From positions 1 through 6,738 of the forward strand of contig JAFGHG010000085.1 in the NCBI GenBank assembly GCA_016939345.1: a DNA stretch of 6,738 bases, in the 5' to 3' direction. This document shows positions 1 through 5,676 of this stretch, piece by piece. Position numbers and translations under genes: made by a program. The DNA is from Candidatus Omnitrophota bacterium (lineage in GTDB: Bacteria > Omnitrophota > Gorgyraeia > Duberdicusellales > 4484-171). The notes under the pieces were generated by a model. It saw only the letters and a list, made by a program, of their open reading frames with translations, did no database searches and had not been told where the DNA came from. Within the stretch, counting starts at the first letter, position 1. Each line of letters begins with the position of its first letter.

Positions 1-3
1 GTG

Positions 4-22
4 GTGTTCAATCATTGAACAC
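4..22. promoter_or_regulatory. Operator-like perfect palindrome GTGTTCAATCATTGAACAC
   Basis: Bases 4-12 (GTGTTCAAT) and 14-22 (ATTGAACAC) are exact reverse complements around a single central base. The site starts one base downstream of the -10 hexamer of the minus-strand promoter at 24-51 and covers the expected transcription start (about position 17). A dimeric repressor bound here would block that promoter. The TTCAA...TTGAA form resembles operators of several small winged-helix repressors, including ArsR-type ones, but the family cannot be named from the site alone. It is a poor terminator candidate: the stem is AT-rich, the loop is too small and no T-run follows on either strand. Confidence 0.6.
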
Positions 23-23
23 T

Positions 24-51
24 ATTATAAAATATATCTATAATATGTCAA
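24..51 (-). promoter_or_regulatory. Consensus sigma70-type promoter reading out of the left edge
   Basis: On the minus strand, TTGACA (51 to 46) is followed by 16 bases and then TATAAT (29 to 24), so both hexamers match the consensus exactly. Transcription would start near position 17 and run leftward out of the window. The -35 box begins only six bases after the stop codon of the O-antigen ligase gene, so the next gene can be expressed independently of the polysaccharide operon. The palindrome at 4-22 overlies the start site and suggests repression. The gene served is not visible. Confidence 0.7.
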
Positions 52-57
52 TTGATT

Positions 58-1296
58 TTAAGCGGCCTCTTTAGCAGAAAGGGGGGCAAGTTTAACTCCA
101 AGAAAAGACATAAGCAGCCAGAACATTATCGAGAGATTGACAGAATACAGCTGGGTATCAAAAAATATATGGATCAAAAAAGCTATTAAGCCTACATAAA
201 GGCCTAAAAATAGGTAGTCTTTATCAGGAACAAACCTCATAAACCCAGAACGTAAAACTTCCCAGATCACCCATAAAAAAGAAAAAAGGCCTAATATCCC
301 TGTCTCAGCAAGAATCTGAAGGTAGCAGTTGTGGGCATACTGGGGGTTAAGTCTGTGTTGAGGGGCTACCCCCTGATATTCGGGAAAATTAGCCATGAAA
401 GTACCCAGGCCTTTGCCCAGCAACGGAGACTCTTTAAACATGTTTATAGCAGAAAGCCAGACCTTAAACCTGTCAGCATCGCCTCCGCGCTCTAAAATAA
501 ATATAAATCTGTCCCTCAAAAAAGGAATATAGAAAATACTAAAGGCAAAAATTAACAGGAATAACGAGAACAGGACTCTCTTTTTGTTGTCTGAAATTAA
601 CACTATCAATAAAAAATTTACTATGGCGAAAGAAAGCCAGGAGCCCCGGGAATAAGTAAAAAGCAGGCACACAACTATTAAAAAAGACAAAACCAGAAAA
701 ATAAACTTTAACCAAAGTTTTTTCAAGGATATAAAAAAACCGCTGCTGACAAAAAAGACCACAATAAGAAAGGTAGCAAAACCGTTGTAATGGTTAAAAC
801 TTGCCTTTATAGCAGAAAATTGTTCGGTCCTGACTATCGGCTCCTTACGGATGAAGTCTATTCCGGTAAATTTCTGATATAGACCGTCAAGAACCATAAG
901 AAAAGATGAGGCTGCTAAGACATACAATAGTATTTTTATTTTCTTCTTATCCAAGAGCACCTGAGCAAAGAAGAAAAGTAAAACACCCTCCCCCCATTTA
1001 AAAAACCAGGCTTTAAAACTTTTGTAAAAAAACGGCCCGCTTACAGCTATTGTCAGGCCTATAACAATATAAAAAACCAAAACACTTAAGTTTATGCGGT
1101 TCTTGAAAAAGCCTTTTATTGTGTGCCAGCTGGGTTTTAATAATATGGCTTTGACAATAAAACACAGGAATATAAAACCAAAAAGGCTTTCAACTGCTGC
1201 AATGGCTATGGGCAGAAAAAAAACCAAAGCGGCAAAGAAGAAAAAGGCCAGCTTGTCTATAATTGCTATTGTCTTTTGTTTAGTTTGAATGTCCAT
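58..1296 (-). CDS. O-antigen ligase / Wzy-like polysaccharide polymerase family membrane protein
   Basis: A 412-residue inner-membrane protein with about 11-12 hydrophobic segments (roughly residues 13-33, 35-53, 69-86, 101-116, 119-137, 166-190, 196-214, 219-234, 239-260, 331-348, 361-378, 385-403). The Wzy_C/WaaL hallmarks are in the expected order: TYSRGSW at 214-220 with the conserved Arg217, RFKVW...SPLLGKGLGTF across 276-300, and AHNCYLQILAETGILGL at 321-337 with His322 in the position of the essential WaaL histidine. The large loop between about 260 and 330 would be periplasmic. In this family the enzyme takes undecaprenyl-diphosphate-linked glycan and transfers it to lipid A-core, to another glycan chain or to a protein. 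Ligase and polymerase cannot be separated by sequence reading alone. It is the last gene of the visible run. Its start lies six bases from a long palindrome, with only a weak GAAG-like ribosome site, so translation may depend on RNA folding. ATG at 1296 puts a short basic N-terminus before the first membrane segment. Confidence 0.88.
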   Translation of the reverse strand: MDIQTKQKTIAIIDKLAFFFFAALVFFLPIAIAAVESLFGFIFLCFIVKAILLKPSWHTIKGFFKNRINLSVLVFYIVIGLTIAVSGPFFYKSFKAWFFKWGEGVLLFFFAQVLLDKKKIKILLYVLAASSFLMVLDGLYQKFTGIDFIRKEPIVRTEQFSAIKASFNHYNGFATFLIVVFFVSSGFFISLKKLWLKFIFLVLSFLIVVCLLFTYSRGSWLSFAIVNFLLIVLISDNKKRVLFSLFLLIFAFSIFYIPFLRDRFIFILERGGDADRFKVWLSAINMFKESPLLGKGLGTFMANFPEYQGVAPQHRLNPQYAHNCYLQILAETGILGLFSFLWVIWEVLRSGFMRFVPDKDYLFLGLYVGLIAFLIHIFFDTQLYSVNLSIMFWLLMSFLGVKLAPLSAKEAA

Positions 1297-1302
1297 AGTA
1301 AA

Positions 1303-1422
1303 ACGTTCTTCGGTTACGAAGCCCCTATCGTAGTTAGGTTAGGGTAATGTCTTTATTTTTATTATTTTACGCAACCGACCTACGTTACCGAAACGGGCAT
1401 CGTAACCTTAACCGAAACACGT
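1303..1422. repeat. Large imperfect inverted repeat filling the intergenic spacer
   Basis: Left arm 1303-1347 and right arm 1367-1422 are near reverse complements around a T/A-rich loop (1348-1366). Hand pairing gives about 35 Watson-Crick pairs in three blocks (roughly 9, 15 and 20 positions). The blocks are interrupted by two bulges of about six bases in the right arm (GGTTAA and TTCGGT as read on the minus strand). The right arm also holds two near-identical copies of GTTTCGGTTA/GTTTCGGTAA (minus strand), 23 bases apart, which may account for the bulges. A smaller exact hairpin, CTTCG-GTTA-CGAAG, lies at 1308-1321. The element starts two bases after the sugar-transferase stop codon and ends six bases before the ligase ATG. 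It is richer in G+C than its surroundings. Possible identities are a dispersed palindromic repeat (REP- or MITE-like) or an RNA processing/stability hairpin. No clear T-run follows, so it is unlikely to be a plain terminator. Confidence 0.75.
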
Positions 1423-1424
1423 CT

Positions 1425-2834
1425 TTAATATGCTCCCTTGCCTTTTATAACTACTGGTATTGTCCAGAAAAGTATCCTTAAATCAAGGCCAAAAGACCAG
1501 TTATTAATATACCAGAGGTCCCAGCGGACCCATTTTCTAAAAGTCAGTTCACTCCTTCCCCTTACCTGCGAAAGGCCTGTCATTCCCGGACGTATGGCTA
1601 ATCTCTGCATATGGTTATATGAATACTCCTTGACTTCATCCGGCAAAGGAGGCCTTGGCCCTACAAGACTCATGTCACCTTTAAGTACATTAAATAGCTG
1701 AGGCAGTTCATCAAGGCTAAACCTGCGCATAAATTTACCGGCTTTAGTTATTCTGGGGTCTTTCTTTATTTTAAAAATTACACCATCTCTTACCTCATTT
1801 TCATCCAGAAGTTCTTCTCTAAGTTTTTCCGCGTCCTTGACCATTGAACGGAATTTATAGAAATAAAATATTTTACCTTTCATGCCGATTCTCGGCCTAA
1901 TGAATAAAACCGGCCCCTTAGAATCTAATTTTATCATTATAGGCAATATAATAAATACCGGAAAAAAAATCGTGATAAGAGCTAAGGAACTTATTATATC
2001 CAGAAATCTCTTGATAAAGACTTCAGTGGGATGATGCATCCTCTCTTTATAAGTCAAAAGGGGCATTGCCCCCAGATAACTGGTAGTTATTGTAGCCGGG
2101 ACTTCTTCCAGATCAGCAGGGATGATTTTAGAGCCGAGGTTGAATTTTCTTGCCTGATTGATTAGTTCTAAAGTAGACCTGTCATACATAGGCTTTGCTA
2201 TAATGACTTCATCGACAAAATATTTTTTAATCACAGTCTGAAAATCTTTTATCTTACCTATAATTCTCACCCCCTCTATGGTTTGTGTTGAATGGTCATC
2301 AAGAAAACCAACTGGGTTCAAGCCCCAGAAAGGAGATTTTCTGATTTCATCCAAAATCAGTCTGCCCAGCTTATCGGCTCCGACAATCAAGACATTGATA
2401 TTATGAAAACCCTTAACTATTAACCTGCGCAGAATAATCCGCTTTAAGACTCTGAATCCGGCCAAGAAAAGGAACAAATATAAAAAACTGGTCAAAAAAA
2501 CCTGCCGGGAAAAGAATTTATATTTAGCAAAGAAAATCACTGCCCCTATAAGAATGCTGGCGCAGGATATACTCTGTAATACCTTTAAAAGCTCCTTTGG
2601 TATAGTAAGCCCCCGGTCAGTACTATGAAGATTATTGATACCAAAAGATATCAATATAAAAACCCCCCAAAGGGTAAATAAAAACAGGTAGATATTCAGA
2701 TATGAATTATCTATCGACAGTTGAGGATAAAAATATGTGTATTTAAGTAGATAAGCTGAGACAAAGCTTAAAATAATCAAGAATATGTCTATGGTTATAT
2801 AGACAGGATAAGATTTACGAAATGACTCTATCAT
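1425..2834 (-). CDS. Undecaprenyl-phosphate sugar-1-phosphate transferase (WbaP/WcaJ type, polyprenyl glycosylphosphotransferase)
   Basis: A 469-residue initiating enzyme of polysaccharide synthesis. It transfers a sugar-1-phosphate from a UDP-sugar to undecaprenyl phosphate on the cytoplasmic face of the inner membrane. The N-terminal part has four hydrophobic segments (about 11-30, 46-66, 86-103, 112-127). A Rossmann-like CoA-binding-type domain follows, with VGADKLG at 151-157. A hydrophobic re-entrant helix at about 280-302 leads into the catalytic bacterial sugar transferase domain. Motifs there are KFRSM (327-331), SLDELPQL (373-380, with the catalytic Asp375-Glu376 pair), SLVGPRP (389-395) and RPGMTGLSQVRGR (415-427). 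Length and domain order match full-size family members. The donor sugar (glucose, galactose or another) cannot be read from these motifs. The ATG at 2834 overlaps the end of the epimerase gene by 20 nt, so the two are translationally coupled. A GAGGG sequence directly abuts the ATG, too close for a normal Shine-Dalgarno spacing, but an in-frame TGA two codons upstream rules out an earlier start. Confidence 0.93.
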   Translation of the reverse strand: MIESFRKSYPVYITIDIFLIILSFVSAYLLKYTYFYPQLSIDNSYLNIYLFLFTLWGVFILISFGINNLHSTDRGLTIPKELLKVLQSISCASILIGAVIFFAKYKFFSRQVFLTSFLYLFLFLAGFRVLKRIILRRLIVKGFHNINVLIVGADKLGRLILDEIRKSPFWGLNPVGFLDDHSTQTIEGVRIIGKIKDFQTVIKKYFVDEVIIAKPMYDRSTLELINQARKFNLGSKIIPADLEEVPATITTSYLGAMPLLTYKERMHHPTEVFIKRFLDIISSLALITIFFPVFIILPIMIKLDSKGPVLFIRPRIGMKGKIFYFYKFRSMVKDAEKLREELLDENEVRDGVIFKIKKDPRITKAGKFMRRFSLDELPQLFNVLKGDMSLVGPRPPLPDEVKEYSYNHMQRLAIRPGMTGLSQVRGRSELTFRKWVRWDLWYINNWSFGLDLRILFWTIPVVIKGKGAY

Positions 2835-3873
2835 CCCTCACACAGATTTCATCCATTATCCTATATATATCATATTGATAATCCCACTGGGGAAAATGGG
2901 ATTTAAACTTGGCAACATCTGAAATATACCATATATGATCACCTATGCGGTTTTCTGGATTATAGACAATATTTGCTTTTTTGCCGTAGGCTTTCTCAAA
3001 ATAACCTATCGCTTCAATCATTGATATATTTGAATGCCTGCTTCCGCCTATATTATATACTTCACCGTACTTAGGGTTCTGATAAAAATGCCAGAAGCAA
3101 TTGACTAGGTCAAATGAGTGGATATTATCGCGTACCTGTTTGCCATTATAGCCAAAAATCGTATATTGGCGGCCGCTATCAACACACTTAGCCAGATATG
3201 CAAGGAATCCATGTAACTCTGCGCCCTGATGGAGAGGGCCGGTTAAACAACCACCTCTAAAACTTGCAGTTTTAAGTTTAAAGTATCTTCCGTATTCCTG
3301 AACTAATATATCGGCTGATGCCTTTGAGGCGCCAAAAAGACTGTGCAGGCAACTATCAATTGACATGCTTTCATCGATACCCTGATAAAAACGATGTTTT
3401 TCATCTAATTCCCAGCGCTTTTCTTTTTCTATTAAAGGCAGCTTGTTGGGGCTGTCTCCGTAAACCTTGTTTGTAGAAGTAAATATAAAGACAGCCTGGG
3501 GGCAAAAATACCTCATGAACTCTAAAAGGTTTAAAGTCCCATTAGCATTGATTTCAAAATCAGTAAAAGGCTCCCTGGCAGCCCAGTCATGTGAAGGCTG
3601 AGCAGCGGCATGAATAATCAAATCAAAAGAATGCTCCTGGTATACCTTTTTTATTTTTTCTTTATCACGGATATCAATGGAAAGGTGAATAAATTTATCC
3701 TTAAACTTTCGGCTTAAATAATCGCTTATATTTTTGGTGCTGGCTTCGGGTCCGAAAAAGTAGGAACGCATATCATTATCAATGCCCACCACTTTAAAAT
3801 CCTTTTCAATCAGAAATTCGACTGCCTGGGCTCCGATAAGACCGCCAGAACCTGTAACCAATGCTTTTTTCAT
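2815..3873 (-). CDS. NAD-dependent sugar-nucleotide epimerase/dehydratase, CDP-paratose 2-epimerase-like (extended SDR)
   Basis: A 352-residue cytoplasmic extended short-chain dehydrogenase. The NAD-binding loop is TGSGGLIG at 7-14, with IDND (31-34) after the second strand and HAAAQPSHDW at 88-97. TSTNKVYGD at 132-140 has the Thr-Asn-Lys-Val-Tyr signature typical of CDP-paratose 2-epimerase (tyvelose epimerase) relatives. The substrate side carries FRGGCLTGPLHQGAELHGF (205-223), QVRDNIHSFDLV (246-257), EVYNIGG (271-277) and IGDHIWYISD (310-319). The usual YxxxK catalytic motif reads FGASK at 180-184, with Phe in place of Tyr. From memory this also occurs in a large subgroup of these proteins, so it is probably not a decayed gene. 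The exact substrate is unknown; a CDP- or other nucleotide-linked deoxyhexose is most likely, destined for the glycan made by neighbouring genes. Its 3' end overlaps the sugar-transferase gene by 20 nt. A 62-nt gap with a possible promoter lies upstream. No good Shine-Dalgarno site is visible. Confidence 0.85.
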   Translation of the reverse strand: MKKALVTGSGGLIGAQAVEFLIEKDFKVVGIDNDMRSYFFGPEASTKNISDYLSRKFKDKFIHLSIDIRDKEKIKKVYQEHSFDLIIHAAAQPSHDWAAREPFTDFEINANGTLNLLEFMRYFCPQAVFIFTSTNKVYGDSPNKLPLIEKEKRWELDEKHRFYQGIDESMSIDSCLHSLFGASKASADILVQEYGRYFKLKTASFRGGCLTGPLHQGAELHGFLAYLAKCVDSGRQYTIFGYNGKQVRDNIHSFDLVNCFWHFYQNPKYGEVYNIGGSRHSNISMIEAIGYFEKAYGKKANIVYNPENRIGDHIWYISDVAKFKSHFPQWDYQYDIYRIMDEICVRDDRVIS

Positions 3874-3905
3874 AATTTAATATATTTTTAGCCTTGCTTA
3901 AGATT

Positions 3906-3934
3906 ATAATATCACGCCTCTTATTTCCTGACAA
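3906..3934 (-). promoter_or_regulatory. Possible internal sigma70-type promoter before the epimerase gene
   Basis: On the minus strand, TTGTCA (3934 to 3929) and TATTAT (3911 to 3906) each match the consensus at five of six positions and are 17 bases apart. An overlapping TATAAT at 3908-3903 would have a less suitable 20-base spacer. The -35 box starts two bases after the methyltransferase stop codon, and the predicted transcript would have a 5' leader of about 25 nt before the epimerase ATG. AT-rich spacers produce such matches by chance, so this is only a candidate for extra expression of the last three genes. Confidence 0.4.
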
Positions 3935-3935
3935 A

Positions 3936-4661
3936 TTATAATTGCTGTAGAAAATCTGCTTTTTTAGCTTTTACCATGCATAGGCAATTTGTCCTGCCTT
4001 GGGCTGATTCTATCTTTTCTGCATCTTGAAGGCTAACCTCTTTCCAGTAATTATTGACTGGATGGGTGAAATCAGCAAGGAATATTTTTTCTTCAATTAT
4101 AAAGTTTTCCAAAAGGGCCTTTAATCTTTCCAAGTCGTATATCCTCTGCTGTTTTGTCTTTTTGTATACCCCAAAAGGAACACTTAAAATCAGGGTCCCT
4201 CCTTTTTTTAATACTCTTATTATCTGGCCCATGGCTTTTTTATCTGGCTTTTCATCTAAAGGGTTATCGCTATAAAAGCCAAGGCCTACGTGCTCAAGAG
4301 TAGAAATGCAACATACCGCATCGAAACTCGAATCGGGAAAACTCAAATTCATAATATCTGACTTAACAAAGTTAAAGTTAGGATGCTTGTAGGGAAAATC
4401 TCTCATATCAACCCCAAAAACTTTATAGCCAATACTGGCCATATGCAGGGAAAGAGAACTTTCGCTGCAACCCAGATCCAGTATTTTCGAATCCAGCTTT
4501 GAAGGCAGATTGCGGAAAACAAAAGGAAGCTCAGCTATCCTTTCATTTATAAAAACTTTTTTAAGCTGCTTTATCCTGGTCATCTTCAACAGGTTAAACC
4601 TTGTCTTATATTTTAAAAAAATCGGGTAATTTATAAAGTAACTTTTATCTTTCTCAATCAT
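3936..4661 (-). CDS. Class I SAM-dependent methyltransferase (Methyltransf_11-like)
   Basis: A 241-residue soluble protein with a standard Rossmann-fold methyltransferase core from about residue 58 to 165. Motif I, the SAM-binding loop, is ILDLGCSES at 60-68. The acidic residue at the end of strand 2 is Asp85 (GVDMRD), SDI at 101-103 contacts the adenine side, and FDAVCCISTLEHVGLGFY (113-130) leads to LKKGGTLILSVPFG (151-164). The EHVGLG.Y segment followed by an Asp/Lys-rich insert is common in methyltransferases of polysaccharide clusters. The N-terminal 55 residues are basic and may contact the acceptor. The acceptor is unknown; in this setting methylation of a sugar, or of a lipid-linked glycan intermediate, is most likely. 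It starts 16 nt after the repeat protein's stop codon, with only a weak CGGAAA ribosome site, which suggests translational coupling. No signal peptide or membrane segment is seen. Confidence 0.82.
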   Translation of the reverse strand: MIEKDKSYFINYPIFLKYKTRFNLLKMTRIKQLKKVFINERIAELPFVFRNLPSKLDSKILDLGCSESSLSLHMASIGYKVFGVDMRDFPYKHPNFNFVKSDIMNLSFPDSSFDAVCCISTLEHVGLGFYSDNPLDEKPDKKAMGQIIRVLKKGGTLILSVPFGVYKKTKQQRIYDLERLKALLENFIIEEKIFLADFTHPVNNYWKEVSLQDAEKIESAQGRTNCLCMVKAKKADFLQQL

Positions 4662-4677
4662 AGTTATAATTTTCCGG

Positions 4678-5676
4678 TTAAAACCTCAGGGTTACCCCAA
4701 GGTCATATCGGTAATGATCGGGATTTTTTTCTAAACGTAAAAAATATTCTAAGTCTTTTTTTCTGAGCATCTTACGCTTATAAGTAATGACCGCTGCCAA
4801 AGGCTTGTTCTCTAAATCCTTAAGTTGTAATACAATTGAATCCTTAGTCTTGGCTCTAATATCAAAATAAAAAGAAATAGAGCTGATTCCCCTGCTGCCT
4901 AAATCAACCTCAAAGCTTAAACCCTTTTTGTCTTGAAGCCTCCAGTCTCCATAAAAGGTAACAACCTTATTTTTCTTGCTTTTACCTGTACCTATGCCTA
5001 GCCTGAATTTTAACTCTCCCTTTTTAGGGTATATATTTTTCGAACCAATAAAAGCTTTGAAGTCAAAATATGACGATTGGTCTCTTGAAATTATAAACTT
5101 CAGCCTGTTGGCTTCGCTAAAATCCCAATATCCATTAAATGTTAATCTATAAAGGGTTTTAGTCTTAGTCTTAAGTTTTGTTTTACTATAGGAATATTCT
5201 ATTTTCTGCTCTTTGTTAACATCCCAGCTACCTTTAAAAACAAGTCTGTCTAAAGAAGCGTCTTTTTCTATGTTAAAGATTATCCGGTTGTATTTATCTG
5301 CTTTCCAGCTTCCTTTAAGCATCAAGGGATAGAATATTTCTTCACCTGTTTTAGTCTTGCTTTTGATCTGAAAGATCAAGAAATTTTTTCTAACATCAAG
5401 TATAGTCCCTTTTAAGACTAAACTGTAGGTTTTTGTTTTTTTCTCCTGGACATCAAAAACCAAGTCATGATTGCTGTTCAGCCTCCACTTACCTTTAAAA
5501 GTTATCTTCTTTGGAAAATCGTAAACAGCCTGCCAGTTACTGGCTTCACTAAAGACAAAATCCAGGTTATTGTCCTTGCCGGGTTTAAACCTTCCTAAAC
5601 CCTTAACAGCGGACCTATTCTTGCTGTTTCTTATGATTAGGGCATTATCATCGCTGGTTGAAAATTTAAGGCTCAT
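4678..5676 (-). CDS. Protein of unknown function with about 60-residue beta-hairpin repeats
   Basis: I do not recognise this 332-residue family. It is almost entirely amphipathic beta strands and rich in Lys, Phe and Ser/Thr. A hairpin unit of the form hydrophobic-x-F/L-K-G-x-W, turn, then L-x-F-x-V/I recurs with key residues near positions 60-76, 88-104, 120-136, 147-163, 180-196, 206-226, 241-257 and 269-285. The spacings alternate between about 27 and 33 residues, so pairs of hairpins form a double unit of 60: GxW glycine/tryptophan pairs sit at 62/64, 122/124, 182/184 and 243/245. A partial unit precedes them (about 24-42). The end, YRYDLGVTLRF (322-332), has alternating aromatic/hydrophobic residues and a terminal Phe, as in outer-membrane barrel proteins. 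However, no signal peptide is present, and an in-frame TAA two codons before the ATG rules out a longer start. A Lys-Thr tract lies at 165-174. The gene overlaps cysQ by 11 nt and lacks a clear ribosome site, so it is coupled to cysQ. Candidate roles are glycan binding or an outer-membrane/export accessory part. Confidence 0.8.
   Translation of the reverse strand: MSLKFSTSDDNALIIRNSKNRSAVKGLGRFKPGKDNNLDFVFSEASNWQAVYDFPKKITFKGKWRLNSNHDLVFDVQEKKTKTYSLVLKGTILDVRKNFLIFQIKSKTKTGEEIFYPLMLKGSWKADKYNRIIFNIEKDASLDRLVFKGSWDVNKEQKIEYSYSKTKLKTKTKTLYRLTFNGYWDFSEANRLKFIISRDQSSYFDFKAFIGSKNIYPKKGELKFRLGIGTGKSKKNKVVTFYGDWRLQDKKGLSFEVDLGSRGISSISFYFDIRAKTKDSIVLQLKDLENKPLAAVITYKRKMLRKKDLEYFLRLEKNPDHYRYDLGVTLRF

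Noticed and set aside
1094..1288. Plus-strand open frame of 64 codons
   Set aside because: It lies wholly inside the membrane-protein gene on the other strand. Its Lys-rich product is the complement of Phe/Leu codons, and it has no ribosome site or recognisable domain.
1340..1400. Promoter for the ligase gene inside the palindrome loop (TAAAAT with an upstream TTCGGT)
   Set aside because: The -35 match is poor and the AT-rich loop alone explains the -10 resemblance.
1303..1422. Palindrome as a rho-independent terminator
   Set aside because: No run of T follows either arm beyond four bases, and a downstream gene in the same direction with no evident promoter would then be left unexpressed.
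1438..1701. Plus-strand open frame of 87 codons
   Set aside because: It is antisense to the most conserved catalytic part of the sugar transferase (SLDELPQL, VGPRP), so the other strand is clearly the coding one.
3013..3024. Second copy of the operator core TTCAATCATTGA
   Set aside because: It lies inside the epimerase coding sequence, encodes the ordinary residues around SMIEAI, lacks the outer GTG/CAC bases and has no promoter nearby. It is probably chance.
4054..4275. Plus-strand open frame of 73 codons
   Set aside because: It is antisense to the methyltransferase C-terminal half, with no supporting features of its own.
5158..5200. Short DNA direct repeats (TTAGTCT) as a CRISPR or other array
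   Set aside because: They encode the Lys-Thr tract of the repeat protein, are only a few bases long and have no regular spacers.
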